Under the pieces are notes generated by a model. That model saw only the letters and a list, made by a program, of their open reading frames with translations, ran no database searches and was not told where the DNA came from. From Bacillus mesophilus (lineage in GTDB: Bacteria > Bacillota > Bacilli > Bacillales > SA4), in assembly GCF_011008845.1 (NCBI RefSeq), contig NZ_JAAIWM010000001.1, forward strand, positions 806,001 to 870,000: 64,000 bases of DNA. Reading direction: 5' to 3'. Both the position numbers and the translations under genes were made by a program. Shown in pieces: positions 1 through 8,151 of this stretch. Position 1 is the stretch's first letter; each line of letters starts with the position of its first letter.

Positions 1-221
1 TGTTTTTTTATAAGTTGAGAGGAAGGTAAGAAGAAATCATCCTTATGTACAATCGTTACATTAGAACATTGATCCTTTAATTTCCTTGTTAATGTACTTT
101 TCCCAGAGCCTCCACACCCATCAATTCCAATCAATAGGGTTGATTGGTTGGAAGCAATAGAATCTATTTCTCTAATCAATTGTTCAAATGTACCGATTTT
201 ACCTTTATTGTTAAAACCCAT
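1..221 (-). CDS. Partial P-loop kinase, uridine kinase-like (N-terminal part)
   Basis: Reading leftward from ATG at 221, behind a GAGTGGTGAT ribosome site, the frame stays open to the window edge (about 73 codons), so the C-terminal part is missing. Residues 32-43 read GIDGCGGSGKST, a Walker A loop of the kind found in uridine kinase and related small-molecule kinases. The N-terminal stretch before it resembles the short extension seen in uridine kinase-like P-loop proteins of Bacillaceae. Substrate cannot be decided from this fragment; uridine/cytidine kinase or another phosphotransferase are both possible. Confidence 0.7.
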   Translation of the reverse strand, partial: MGFNNKGKIGTFEQLIREIDSIASNQSTLLIGIDGCGGSGKSTLTRKLKDQCSNVTIVHKDDFFLPSSQLIKK

Positions 222-318
222 TCTATCACCACTCTTAAATTTCTATATTTTCTTCATCTATAAAAATCTGCTTAAAAAAATATTTACTGTCTCTTTATTG
301 ATATACTCAATACCTAAG

Positions 319-345
319 AGCACCAATCCTGACAGGATTAGTGCT
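319..345. terminator. Hairpin between kinase gene and exporter gene
   Basis: An 11-bp stem (AGCACCAATCC / GGATTAGTGCT, one mismatch) is followed by TTTTT on the plus strand. It lies 70 bases past the end of the minus-strand exporter gene, so it may end that transcript, but the T-run is on the other strand, which lowers confidence. Confidence 0.4.
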
Positions 346-417
346 TTTTGAAATTGTGCATATAAAAAGAGGAGAGTCCCTGTTTTTTCATAAAATATTA
401 TTCAATAATTCCCCGGT

Positions 418-1194
418 TTATAAAATATCTAGCCAGATCTTCACTGCAGTTGCTGCAATTAGTACCGCTAATATAATTTGTAGAATCTTCGTATTCATCT
501 TCTTCCCGGCCATTGCCCCTAATGGAGCAGCAATCAGGCTGGCAATAATCATAATAAAGGCTGGAAAATATTCAATTTGTCCTGTTGTGATCTTCCCCAC
601 TGTTGCACCAATAGATGAAATAAATGTGATTGCTAGTGATGAAGCGATTGTCATTCGTGTTGGTATTTTTAATACGACCAACATGATTGGTACTAATAGG
701 AACGCACCTGCTGCTCCAACAATCCCAGCTCCAGTTCCTACAATTAATGCTAAAATGGCAGCTAACCATTTATTAAATTTCACTTGGTCCAAAGGAATAT
801 CGTCAATCCCCTTTTTAGGAATAAACATCATAACAGCTGCAATTAATGCTAATATACCATAGATTAGATTAATACCGCCCTCTGTCATGAACTTCGACCC
901 GTAACCTCCAATAAAACTTCCAATGAGTATACTAACACCCATATATCCAATTAACGTTTTATTTAAGTATCCACCTTTTCGGTATGCCCAGACACCACCG
1001 ATTGTGGCAAAGAACACTTGAATCGCACTAATTCCGGATACTTCATGTGCAGTGAACGCTGCCAGACCAAATAATGGTGGGATATATAATAGCATTGGAT
1101 ATTTTATAATTGATCCACCAATACCAAGCATTCCAGAAATATATGATCCAATAAATCCAATGAGGAAAATAGTAATAATAAATCCTAACTCCAT
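418..1194 (-). CDS. yrkJ: TauE/SafE (TSUP) family sulfite/organosulfur exporter, copy A
   Basis: A 258-residue polytopic membrane protein starting at the ATG at 1194, which has an ideal AAAAGGAGGT site 7 bases upstream; the frame extends 63 codons further but without a ribosome site. Glycine-rich motif [12 protein letters not shown] near the N-terminus and a second hydrophobic half typify the TSUP family, which exports sulfite, sulfoacetate or thiosulfate-type anions. It is strongly similar along its length to the second copy at 5675-6454. It sits at the downstream end of a sulfur-transfer gene set in the order of the B. subtilis yrk operon. A terminator precedes it, so it may be separately transcribed. 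The transported anion is inferred from family and context. Confidence 0.88.
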   Translation of the reverse strand: MELGFIITIFLIGFIGSYISGMLGIGGSIIKYPMLLYIPPLFGLAAFTAHEVSGISAIQVFFATIGGVWAYRKGGYLNKTLIGYMGVSILIGSFIGGYGSKFMTEGGINLIYGILALIAAVMMFIPKKGIDDIPLDQVKFNKWLAAILALIVGTGAGIVGAAGAFLLVPIMLVVLKIPTRMTIASSLAITFISSIGATVGKITTGQIEYFPAFIMIIASLIAAPLGAMAGKKMNTKILQIILAVLIAATAVKIWLDIL

Positions 1195-1404
1195 TGTCGT
1201 ACCTCCTTTTAAAATAGTTTGTTTTTGTACAGTTTGTTGTTTCTGTAAAAATCCCAAGAACCGGATTTTCACCTTAGTTTTAAGGATTCTACTATACATG
1301 TAGAGAGTTGCTCTTTTCTCATTAATTCTTAACTCAGTAAATAAACGAGGGAAACATAAAAATGAAGTTATAAAAAGCAACAAAGTTTTAGAAAAGAGCC
1401 TTTG

Positions 1405-1431
1405 AAAAAGGGAACCTTACATAAGGCTCCC
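1405..1431 (-). terminator. Terminator after tusA copy A
   Basis: On the minus strand the stem GGGAGCCTTA / TAAGGTTCCC is followed by TTTTTC, just past the tusA stop. It separates tusA from the exporter gene downstream. Confidence 0.7.
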
Positions 1432-1439
1432 TTTATTTT

Positions 1440-1667
1440 TTACGCTTTTTTAATCCAGAACTTTAAAACATCATTATCTTCTTCGTGCTTTAGAAATTCA
1501 TGACCACCTGATTTTGCCCAAGCCGTTAGGTCGTTTTTTGCTCCTTTATCTGTTGCATGGATTTCTAGGATTTGACCAGATTCTAATTCGTTCATTGCTT
1601 TCTTAGTTTTGACGATTGGCATTGGGCACGCTAATCCTTTTGCATCTAATACTTTTGTTGCTTCCAT
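1440..1667 (-). CDS. yrkI: TusA-family sulfur carrier protein, copy A
   Basis: A 75-residue protein beginning at ATG 1667, chosen because GGAGGTCATAAAA precedes it; an upstream in-frame start would lie in a repeat. It shows the family signature GLACPMPIVKTKKA with the persulfide-carrying Cys at position 14, and the second half typical of the TusA fold. TusA proteins relay sulfane sulfur between rhodanese and DsrE partners, all of which are encoded in this locus. A paralogue is at 6508-6735. A structured repeat lies directly upstream and separates it from the MBL gene. Confidence 0.93.
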   Translation of the reverse strand: MEATKVLDAKGLACPMPIVKTKKAMNELESGQILEIHATDKGAKNDLTAWAKSGGHEFLKHEEDNDVLKFWIKKA

Positions 1668-1729
1668 TTTTATGACCTCCGATATATTTATTAGTTCCTC
1701 TGTTAAACTTTGTTGCTGATTTTCGTTAC

Positions 1730-1868
1730 AGGACACTCGCTTTCCGCGGGGCGTGCGGTGAGCCTCCTCGGCGTGCGCCTGTGGGGTCTCACCAAGGAAA
1801 AAGCGATTTCCTTTTTCCCTATGTCACGCTACTCCCGCAGGAGTCTCGCGTCCTTCCACTTCAATCAC
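1730..1868. repeat. GC-rich structured intergenic repeat element
   Basis: The stretch is clearly richer in G+C than its surroundings and contains stem-forming segments, including GGTGAG...CTCACC and GGAAAAA...TTTTTCC. I recognise the style (CGCTTTCCGCGGGGCG start, multiple hairpins, no ORF) from Bacillaceae intergenic repeats, but could not check copies. It lies between the rhodanese-MBL gene and tusA and may interrupt an ancestral operon. Confidence 0.6.
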
Positions 1869-1970
1869 CATACAAAAATCACCATATTTTTTATTAACCT
1901 TTTAAAAAAATCTCATCTATTTCAACACTGATTAGACAAGGAAGTTTATTTTCACTACCCGAGAAAAAAA

Positions 1971-3098
1971 CTATCTTACCGCACAGCGGTTTGGTCCGAT
2001 TTCCATTTCACGTTGTTCTTCTTCATTAGGGGCAATTTTCCCCATGTTAGTTTTACGAATTTCTTGGTATGCATTGGGTTGTGGCGGTAAGTTTTCTGTT
2101 ACTAGTTTTCTGAACTCATTTTCGTCTTCAATGTTTAGACCGTGGTTGTTCGTAAACAGAGTTCCTAATTTTTCTGCTACACTTCCATCGTCGTTTAATT
2201 CATCAATGATCATGAAGTGAGCTGGTAGAACAACTAGTTCTTCTGATAGTTCTCTGTAACGTGAGTATAAGCTTTCTCTTAAATCAGCTACCCAATCTTC
2301 AGCCATCCCAGCAAGGTCTGGTCTACCAATTGAATCGATGAATAAGATATCTCCTGAAAGAAGGAACTTTTCATCCACTACAAATGATGTAGATCCAATT
2401 GTGTGTCCTGGAGAGTAGAGCGCATGAATATCAATTGCTGTATTTCCGATAGTTACAACATTTCCACCTTCTAGAGCGTTGTATTCGAACGTTACTTCTT
2501 CCGCATCCTTTGGTGGTAACCAGTATGCTGCGCCTGTCTTTTCAGCAATGACTCTTCCACCTGAAATATGGTCTGCGTGTAAGTGAGTATCGAACACATG
2601 AGTGATTTTTGCTCCAATCCCGTCAGCAAAGTTCAGGTACACATCCGTCATACGAGTTGAATCAATGATGGCTGCTTCCCCGTTTGAAACGACCATGTAA
2701 GATAGACAGCCTTTACCGATTCGAACGAACTGATAGATCTCGCCACCATCTTTTAAATCTCCAACCTTCACAGGTTCTAAATGTTCACTCCAAGTCTTCA
2801 TACCGCCTTCTAAATAAGAAGCTTGTAAACCTTGTTCTACTAGCATTTCAGCCACCATTAAAGATGAACCTTCTTTTGCACAAACGACTAGGATTTCTTT
2901 GTCAGTCGGAATTTTGTCTAAAATTTCTTCCACACCATCTAACAGCTCAAAGTAAGGAATATTATAGTGGTTAAAATTTTCTCCTTCGATTTTCCAATCT
3001 TGATAGTCAGTTTCGTTACGAACGTCTAGGATAAATAATTCCTCTTTGTTGATTACCTTTCTTGCTACTTCTTTTGCAGTCATCATTTTCACAGTCAT
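1971..3098 (-). CDS. yrkH: Rhodanese + metallo-beta-lactamase fold protein (persulfide dioxygenase-like), copy A
   Basis: A 375-residue cytosolic protein. Residues about 5-105 form a rhodanese-like domain with a Cys at 73 in the loop CAKEGSS. Residues about 118-300 form a metallo-beta-lactamase domain with THLHADH at 171-177, GH at 231-232 and GD at 249-250, the iron ligands expected in persulfide dioxygenases. A conserved tail ends GPNRCAVR with a further Cys. Related proteins (ETHE1, CstB) oxidise persulfide to sulfite or thiosulfate. The domain order here is rhodanese first, unlike CstB of Staphylococcus. The product would be exported by the TauE-type neighbour (inference). It closely resembles copy B at 6748-7884. 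Confidence 0.88.
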   Translation of the reverse strand: MTVKMMTAKEVARKVINKEELFILDVRNETDYQDWKIEGENFNHYNIPYFELLDGVEEILDKIPTDKEILVVCAKEGSSLMVAEMLVEQGLQASYLEGGMKTWSEHLEPVKVGDLKDGGEIYQFVRIGKGCLSYMVVSNGEAAIIDSTRMTDVYLNFADGIGAKITHVFDTHLHADHISGGRVIAEKTGAAYWLPPKDAEEVTFEYNALEGGNVVTIGNTAIDIHALYSPGHTIGSTSFVVDEKFLLSGDILFIDSIGRPDLAGMAEDWVADLRESLYSRYRELSEELVVLPAHFMIIDELNDDGSVAEKLGTLFTNNHGLNIEDENEFRKLVTENLPPQPNAYQEIRKTNMGKIAPNEEEQREMEIGPNRCAVR

Positions 3099-3104
3099 CC
3101 CACT

Positions 3105-3118
3105 TACCCCCTACGGTA
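3105..3118. promoter_or_regulatory. Degenerate CstR-type operator
   Basis: TACCCCCTACGGTA lies 7 bases upstream of the rhodanese-MBL start. It keeps the TACC/GGTA arms of the stronger boxes at 5007 and 3745 but the centre is degenerate. Confidence 0.4.
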
Positions 3119-3154
3119 TATTTTAAGTTAAAAAAATTTGTTTTTTCTTTTTTC

Positions 3155-3727
3155 CTATATAATACTAGTGGTTTTACCAGACCAAGCACTCATACCAGGT
3201 ACGACATTGACAACATGGTTAAATCCTTTTTCTGCTAACTTTTGTGCGGCAAAGTCACTTCTATTTCCAGTGCGGCATACAACGAAAATCTGCTCTTCTT
3301 TATTTAGTCCATCTAGACGGTCATCTAACTCTCCTAATGGAATCGAGATCGCATTAGGGATATGATTAAACGCATATTCTGCTGCTTCTCTTACATCCAG
3401 AATTACGATGTTTTCATTTGCTTCTAGTTTCTTTTCTAGTTCTTCATTACTTGCAACATGTGGGTGCTTTCTTTCAATCGTTTCATCATTTGATGACTTT
3501 CTTAAGTAATGCTTCAGCACATCTCCTTCTTCAATCGTACCTAAATATTGGTGTCCTGAACTTTTAGCCCATGCTTGAAGGTCAGCCTTTGATCCTTTGT
3601 CTGTTGCTTGAACTTCTAACACTTGCCCTGCTTGTAAATCATTGATTGCCTTTCTTGTCTTTACAATCGGCATTGGACACGCTAGCCCTTTTGCATCTAA
3701 TAATAAATCTGTTTTAAGTTGTTCCAT
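3155..3727 (-). CDS. yrkF: TusA-rhodanese fusion protein, copy A
   Basis: A 190-residue two-domain protein. Residues 1-76 are a TusA domain with the LACPMP signature (Cys17). Residues about 93-185 are a rhodanese domain with active loop CRTGNRS (Cys151). The fusion would let a rhodanese persulfide pass directly to a TusA carrier within one chain. The start ATG at 3727 is preceded by TGGAGGTTAAATAA. Directly upstream is a TACCC...GGGTA operator, so this gene may have an extra regulated promoter inside the operon. Paralogue: 8559-9131. Function follows from both domain families; the exact acceptor is not known. Confidence 0.92.
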   Translation of the reverse strand: MEQLKTDLLLDAKGLACPMPIVKTRKAINDLQAGQVLEVQATDKGSKADLQAWAKSSGHQYLGTIEEGDVLKHYLRKSSNDETIERKHPHVASNEELEKKLEANENIVILDVREAAEYAFNHIPNAISIPLGELDDRLDGLNKEEQIFVVCRTGNRSDFAAQKLAEKGFNHVVNVVPGMSAWSGKTTSII

Positions 3728-3744
3728 TTATTTAACCTCCATTT

Positions 3745-3758
3745 TACCCTTATGGGTA
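3745..3758. promoter_or_regulatory. Internal CstR-type operator
   Basis: TACCCTTATGGGTA has perfect 5-bp arms (TACCC/GGGTA), lies between two genes of the operon, and has a TATAAT-like box beside it on the minus strand. This suggests an internal regulated promoter. Confidence 0.6.
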
Positions 3759-3776
3759 TATTATAATCTAAAAAAA

Positions 3777-4073
3777 TTATTCAACTTTCCCTTCCCACGC
3801 TAACATACCACCTGTCATGTTAATGACATTATAGCCATAGGTTTCAAGAAATTGAGTAGCTCGACCACTTCTAGCACCAGAACGACAAACCATAATATAT
3901 TCTTTTGATTGATCCAGCACATTCATGCGGAACTCTAATAACACTAGCGGAATATGAAGAGCTCCAGGAATCTTACCATTCGCTACTTCGTCTACTTCTC
4001 TTACATCAATGATGTTGAGTGCTTTTTCTTCTATTAAAAAGTTTTCAACTTCTTTAGCTGTATACTGTTTCAT
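3777..4073 (-). CDS. Single-domain rhodanese
   Basis: A 98-residue protein that is just one rhodanese domain, with active loop CRSGARSGRA and the usual DVREVDE motif near residue 23. It would transfer sulfane sulfur from a small donor such as glutathione- or bacillithiol-persulfide (family knowledge) to the TusA-type partners encoded around it. It lies about 50 bases upstream of the TusA-rhodanese gene and 17 bases downstream of the membrane-anchored rhodanese, so it is part of the same operon. The broken gene at 9153-9471 is its apparent counterpart in copy B, with a matching GGxLxxW ending. Confidence 0.9.
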   Translation of the reverse strand: MKQYTAKEVENFLIEEKALNIIDVREVDEVANGKIPGALHIPLVLLEFRMNVLDQSKEYIMVCRSGARSGRATQFLETYGYNVINMTGGMLAWEGKVE

Positions 4074-4090
4074 CCAAGCCCCTCCTAGCT

Positions 4091-4459
4091 CTATGGTCTC
4101 CAGGCGCTCATACCGCCTTTTACATTAGTTACATTTGTAAATCCTAGTTTTTTCAATACCTTACTTGCTTTTTGGCTTCTCATGCCGCTTTGGCAGATTA
4201 CGACTACTTCTTTATCTTTAGATAATTCTTTTGTCGCTTCCCCAGCTAGTTGATGTAATGGTAGATTTTTAAATCCTTTTATATGAGTGCCTTTATACTC
4301 CATTTGTGTACGCACATCGATAAATTGCTTATTTTTGTCCTTGATCTCATTCTTTAGATCAACTGTCGTGATGTGCCTCACACCTTTAGCTGGCAACATT
4401 CGATTGATAATGAAAAATACAACAAGTCCCATTAATAGATAATTGATATATTCTAACAT
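4091..4459 (-). CDS. Membrane-anchored rhodanese (YqhL-like)
   Basis: A 122-residue protein with one N-terminal membrane segment (residues about 4-20) followed by a complete rhodanese domain with loop CQSGMRSQKA. This layout matches the YqhL type of Bacillus. It is anchored with the rhodanese domain probably facing the cytosol. It belongs to the copy A sulfur operon and has no counterpart in copy B. The start at 4459 follows TGGAGGTCTCGC. Confidence 0.88.
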   Translation of the reverse strand: MLEYINYLLMGLVVFFIINRMLPAKGVRHITTVDLKNEIKDKNKQFIDVRTQMEYKGTHIKGFKNLPLHQLAGEATKELSKDKEVVVICQSGMRSQKASKVLKKLGFTNVTNVKGGMSAWRP

Positions 4460-4501
4460 GCGAGACCTCCATTTTTAGGGGAAATTCCCCTAATTTTATT
4501 G

Positions 4502-4981
4502 TTAAATGAATAAGTTTACGTTACCGTCTTCTGCATCTGCTAGATACGCAGCTACACCAGCATACTCAATATTGTCTAATAGTTCTTCTTTCGATAGTCC
4601 TAATAAATCCATTGTCATGGTACAAGCGACAAGCTTTACATCTTGTTCTTGAGCCATATCGATTAAATCAGATAATGGCATAGCATTATGCTTTTTCATT
4701 ACATCTTTAATCATTTTGGGACCAAAGCCTGCAAAGTTCATTTTAGACAATCCCATCTTTTCGGCACCGCGTGGCATCATTTTGCCAAACATCTTTTCCA
4801 TGAAACCTTTTTTCACTTCAATATCTTCATCTTTACGTAAGGCATTTAATCCCCAGAATGTGTGAAAAATAGTTACTTCGTGATCATAAGCAGCAGCCCC
4901 GTTTGCAATAATATAAGCAGCCATTGCCTTGTCATAATCACCACTGAATAATACAATCGTTGTCTTTTTCTTTTCTGTCAT
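4502..4981 (-). CDS. yrkE: DsrE/DsrF-like sulfur relay protein, copy A
   Basis: A 159-residue protein of the DsrE/DsrF/peroxiredoxin-like family. The conserved Cys lies in ACTMTMDLLG, near residue 120, where DsrE-type proteins bind a persulfide. The N-terminal beta strand (TTIVLFSGDYDKA) and a central Met/Lys-rich insertion are typical. It is the first gene of operon A, preceded by two CstR-type operators and a clear promoter. Its partners are the TusA proteins of the same operon. Shorter paralogue: 8152-8541. Confidence 0.9.
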   Translation of the reverse strand: MTEKKKTTIVLFSGDYDKAMAAYIIANGAAAYDHEVTIFHTFWGLNALRKDEDIEVKKGFMEKMFGKMMPRGAEKMGLSKMNFAGFGPKMIKDVMKKHNAMPLSDLIDMAQEQDVKLVACTMTMDLLGLSKEELLDNIEYAGVAAYLADAEDGNVNLFI

Positions 4982-5006
4982 GTTTGGGTTCCTCCATTTA
5001 TCTTAT

Positions 5007-5020
5007 TACCCTATAGGGTA
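5007..5020. promoter_or_regulatory. CstR-type operator in the yrkE leader
   Basis: TACCCTATAGGGTA is a perfect 14-bp palindrome lying about 27 bases upstream of the yrkE start. A TTGTAA box lies on its upstream side, so it could also cover a second promoter. Confidence 0.72.
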
Positions 5021-5078
5021 TAATTTTTTACAAAAAAATATTATATTATCTAGGTTGGGTTTTCGTTTTAATTACCTC

Positions 5079-5120
5079 TACCCCTAAGGGTATATTACAT
5101 TATCATAAAAAAGGTGTCAA
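5079..5120 (-). promoter_or_regulatory. SigA-type promoter of sulfur operon A overlapped by an operator
   Basis: On the minus strand TTGACA (5115-5120) is followed after 17 bases by TAATAT (5092-5097). The near-palindrome TACCCTTAGGGGTA occupies 5079-5092, covering the end of the -10 region and the probable start point. This is a classical repression layout. Confidence 0.75.
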
Positions 5121-5130
5121 CCCTTTTTTA

Positions 5131-5391
5131 TTATCTACTTTTCACTAACAGATTTACGGCTTCCTTAATCATATCATTCGCACTTTGACCTTTACTTTCG
5201 GCCTCTAGTACACATTCAACGAGATTTGTACTTACTACCACCCCAACAGTTCGATCTACTGCAGAACGGACGGCTGACAATTGTGTAATTACCTCTTTAC
5301 AATCCTTTCCTTCTTCCATCATTCTAAGAATCCCTCGAAGTTGACCTTCCATTCTTTTAACTCTATTTTTCATTTGTTCATTGTACTCCAT
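5131..5391 (-). CDS. cstR: CsoR/CstR-family repressor, probable persulfide sensor
   Basis: An 86-residue all-helical DUF156-family repressor. Cys31 (GKDCKEV) and Cys60 (NLVECV) are present, but position 56, where copper-sensing CsoR proteins have the His ligand of the C-H-C site, is Asn. That pattern matches CstR-type repressors, which sense sulfane sulfur by forming di- or tetrasulfide links between the two cysteines. B. subtilis YrkD is the likely orthologue by context. The start has AAGGAGGACGAAAG in front. It lies between operons A and B, and its own promoter contains an operator, so it is probably autoregulated. Confidence 0.9.
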   Translation of the reverse strand: MEYNEQMKNRVKRMEGQLRGILRMMEEGKDCKEVITQLSAVRSAVDRTVGVVVSTNLVECVLEAESKGQSANDMIKEAVNLLVKSR

Positions 5392-5578
5392 CTTTCGTCC
5401 TCCTTACTAAATGATTTACCTATAATAATAAAAGCGACTCTTTTACTTGAAGATTCGCTATAACTGGAACACTCCATTGGAATATGCTCCTTTTTATTAT
5501 GAAAAATAATAATGGAACTACTATACCTAATAGTAGAAATATCATGTGCCACCTCAATGAAAATTGATTACACAGCTA

Positions 5579-5607
5579 ATATTATACCCCTATAGGTATA
5601 AAGTCAA
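5579..5607 (-). promoter_or_regulatory. Autoregulated cstR promoter with operator in the spacer
   Basis: TTGACT (5602-5607) and TAATAT (5579-5584) on the minus strand are 17 bases apart. The spacer is filled by the box TATACCTATAGGGGTATA (5583-5600). Bound repressor would block RNA polymerase. A leader of about 170 bases separates it from the cstR start. Confidence 0.78.
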
Positions 5608-5674
5608 GGGGTTCACTTAGAGGTAAATGATGTAATAAATTTTTTTGTTTTTTTGGGAACATTAATCGGGGAAC

Positions 5675-6454
5675 TTAGAATAGGATATCCATCCATATTT
5701 TTATGGAAGTAGCCAGAATCAATGCAGCTAATATCCATTGAAGAAATTTCGTATTGACCTTCTTTCCGACCGTAACTCCGAGTGGTGAAGCAATTAAACT
5801 GGCAATGACCATTATCAGTGCAGGAAAGTATTCTACCTGGCCGGTGGTAATTTTACCGATTGTAGCACCGATGGAAGAAATAAATGTTATCGCCAATGAA
5901 GAAGCAATGGTCATTCTTGTTGGGATTTTAAGTACGACTAACATAATGGGTACTAATATAAAAGCACCTGCAGCACCAACAATCCCCGCACCTATTCCTA
6001 CTATTAAGGCCAGGGTAGCAGCAAGCCACTTGTTGAATTTGACTTGATCCAAAGGGATATCGTCAACTCCCTTTTTTGGTAACAGCATTAATACAACTGC
6101 AATTAAAGCTAAGATTCCATAAACTAAGTTGATTCCACCCTCTGTCATTAACCTAGACCCGTATCCTCCAATAAAACTACCAATGAGGATGGATCCTCCC
6201 ATATACATGATTAACGTTTTATTGAGGTATCCACCTTTTCTGTATGCCCAAACTCCCCCAATGGTTGCAAAAAACACTTGGACCGCACTAATACCTGAAA
6301 CTTCATGGGCACTAAATGCAGCTAATCCAAATAAAGGCGGTATATATAACAGCATTGGATATTTAATAATGGAACCACCAATTCCAACCATTCCTGAAAT
6401 GAATGAACCAATAAACCCAATTAAAAATATGACAACTATGAATACAAGTTCCAT
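5675..6454 (-). CDS. TauE/SafE (TSUP) family exporter, copy B
   Basis: A 259-residue polytopic membrane protein nearly collinear with copy A at 418-1194; both share [12 protein letters not shown], the [22 protein letters not shown] region and [11 protein letters not shown]. It would export the sulfite or thiosulfate produced by the rhodanese-MBL enzyme of this operon (inference from family and context). Start ATG 6454 is preceded by AGGAGGACAAA. It is the last gene of operon B; no convincing terminator was seen past its stop, only a T/A-rich tract. Confidence 0.88.
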   Translation of the reverse strand: MELVFIVVIFLIGFIGSFISGMVGIGGSIIKYPMLLYIPPLFGLAAFSAHEVSGISAVQVFFATIGGVWAYRKGGYLNKTLIMYMGGSILIGSFIGGYGSRLMTEGGINLVYGILALIAVVLMLLPKKGVDDIPLDQVKFNKWLAATLALIVGIGAGIVGAAGAFILVPIMLVVLKIPTRMTIASSLAITFISSIGATIGKITTGQVEYFPALIMVIASLIASPLGVTVGKKVNTKFLQWILAALILATSIKIWMDILF

Positions 6455-6507
6455 TTTGTCCTCCTATAGGTGGGAGATAGCAGGTACGCTACCTCCCGTG
6501 ATGGTTA

Positions 6508-6735
6508 TTATCCTTTTTTAATCCAAAATTTAAAAACTCCATCTTCTTCTTGGTCTTTAATCAACTCATGTCCACCTGATTGAGCCCATGCTGTTAAATC
6601 ATTTTTAGCTCCTTTATCCGTAGCATGAATTTCTAATATATCACCTGAACCTAATGCATCTATTTCCTTTTTGGTTTTAACAATTGGCATTGGGCAAGCC
6701 AATCCTTTTGCATCTAATACTTTTACTGCTTCCAT
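6508..6735 (-). CDS. TusA-family sulfur carrier protein, copy B
   Basis: A 75-residue TusA protein with LACPMPIVKTKKE, carrying its Cys at position 14, and clearly a paralogue of copy A (same length, same DLTAWAxSGGHE block). The ribosome site is AGGAGGAAAACTAA. It lies 12 bases downstream of the rhodanese-MBL gene and 53 bases upstream of the exporter, within the compact operon B. Confidence 0.93.
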   Translation of the reverse strand: MEAVKVLDAKGLACPMPIVKTKKEIDALGSGDILEIHATDKGAKNDLTAWAQSGGHELIKDQEEDGVFKFWIKKG

Positions 6736-6747
6736 TTAGTTTTCCTC

Positions 6748-7884
6748 CTATCTTACTGCACAGCGATTTGGACCGATTTCCATCTCTCTTTGCTGCTCTT
6801 CTTCTGGAGAGATTTTCCCCATGTTGGTCTCCCGAATTTCGTTATAAGAGTTGGGTTGGGGAGGTAGATTTTCAGTTACCGTTTTTCTAAATCGACTCTC
6901 ATCCGTTATATTGAGACCATGATTTTCTTGATACAGCGTGCCTAGTTTTTCCGATATACTTCCATCCTCATTCATTTCGTTAATTCCCATATAATGGGCT
7001 GGTAAGACAATGAGGTCATCTGTTAGTTCTTTGTAGCGTTGATAGAGGGTGTTCCTTAAATCACCTACCCAATCCTCCGCTTTACCAGCTAAGTCTGGAC
7101 GACCAATTGAATCGATAAATAGAATATCTCCCGTTAATAAATACTGATCATCAACAATAAATGATGTGCTGCCAATGGTATGTCCAGGAGAGTAAACTGC
7201 TTTAATGGTTGTATGACCAATGTTGTACTCATCCCCATCATTGATCTGTGAATAGTCGAAATTTACTTCCTCAGCATCCTTTGGTGGTAAATAATATGTT
7301 GCACCATATTTTTCGGCAATCGCTCGACCACCTGATATGTGGTCGGCATGTAAATGGGTATCTAGTACATGGGTTAGCGTTATATCATGGTCCTTGATCA
7401 ACTCTTCATAAGGAGATAACATCCGGTTTGTATCGATTAGTGCTCCTTTACCGTCAGATTCAATGAAGTAGGAAAGGCATCCTTTACCAATGCGAACAAA
7501 TTGATAGATCGAACCACCTTTTTGTAGTTCCCCTATTTTTATAGGCTCCAGATACTCACTCCATGCTTTCATACCACCTTCTACCGAGTAAACATCTGTA
7601 AAACCCTCTTCGATAATTTGTTCGGCTACAAATTCAGATGCACCACCTTTGGCACAAATAACATAAATCTCTTTGCTCTTCGGTAATTTATGAAGGATAG
7701 AGTCGACTCCTTCTAGTAATTCAACGTAGGGACTATTAATGACTTCTATGTTTCGCCCCTCAATCTTCCAGTCGTCAAAATCACCTGTGTTACGGGTATC
7801 TAATATAAATAGGTCCTCGTGATTGATTACCTTTTTAGCTAATTCCTTAACAGAGATTCTTTTGAGTGCAGTTGCAGTCGCCAT
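6748..7884 (-). CDS. Rhodanese + metallo-beta-lactamase fold protein (persulfide dioxygenase-like), copy B
   Basis: A 378-residue protein with the same layout as copy A. The rhodanese domain comes first with loop CAKGGAS (near residue 76). The MBL domain has [19 protein letters not shown] and TGDILFID metal-site motifs, and the tail ends GPNRCAVR. It probably oxidises protein- or thiol-bound persulfide (family knowledge), with the rhodanese domain presenting or removing sulfur. Start ATG 7884 follows GGGAGGTATAGC. It is flanked by glutaredoxin upstream (15 bases) and TusA downstream. Confidence 0.88.
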   Translation of the reverse strand: MATATALKRISVKELAKKVINHEDLFILDTRNTGDFDDWKIEGRNIEVINSPYVELLEGVDSILHKLPKSKEIYVICAKGGASEFVAEQIIEEGFTDVYSVEGGMKAWSEYLEPIKIGELQKGGSIYQFVRIGKGCLSYFIESDGKGALIDTNRMLSPYEELIKDHDITLTHVLDTHLHADHISGGRAIAEKYGATYYLPPKDAEEVNFDYSQINDGDEYNIGHTTIKAVYSPGHTIGSTSFIVDDQYLLTGDILFIDSIGRPDLAGKAEDWVGDLRNTLYQRYKELTDDLIVLPAHYMGINEMNEDGSISEKLGTLYQENHGLNITDESRFRKTVTENLPPQPNSYNEIRETNMGKISPEEEQQREMEIGPNRCAVR

Positions 7885-7899
7885 GCTATACCTCCCTCT

Positions 7900-8136
7900 T
7901 TACGTTTCTAAAAGTTCCATGATGGTTTCAGGATCATAACCTAATACCCATTGGCCGTTGATCTCCATTTGTGGAACACCCATTTGTCCAGTTGTCTTAA
8001 CCAGTTTTTCACCTGCATCTGGGTCTTCTTGAACATTCACTTCTCTAAACTCTATCTTCTGATCGTTGAGGAAGTTTTTTACCATCACACAATACGGACA
8101 AGTATTAGTCGTATAGACCGTAACAGCTTGAGTCAT
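7900..8136 (-). CDS. Glutaredoxin-like protein
   Basis: A 78-residue thioredoxin-fold protein with a dithiol active site NTCPYC at residues about 11-16 and the cis-Pro region GVPQMEI. In a sulfur operon it could reduce persulfides or mixed disulfides on TusA or rhodanese, or act with bacillithiol (inference). Operon A lacks it, so it is one of the differences between the two copies. The ribosome site AAGGAGG is 11 bases upstream of the start. Confidence 0.9.
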   Translation of the reverse strand: MTQAVTVYTTNTCPYCVMVKNFLNDQKIEFREVNVQEDPDAGEKLVKTTGQMGVPQMEINGQWVLGYDPETIMELLET

Positions 8137-8151
8137 TGAACAAGTACCTCC

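Noticed and set aside
1710-1931. Plus-strand frame across the GC-rich repeat
   Set aside because: It exists because of the repeat composition; no start site and no recognisable protein.
5131-5391. Copper-responsive CsoR
   Set aside because: The His of the C-H-C copper site is Asn at position 56, and the neighbours are sulfur-transfer genes without any copper ATPase or chaperone.
5370-5552. Minus-strand frame of 60 codons in the cstR leader
   Set aside because: No ribosome site, Ser-rich nonsense composition; more likely untranslated leader.
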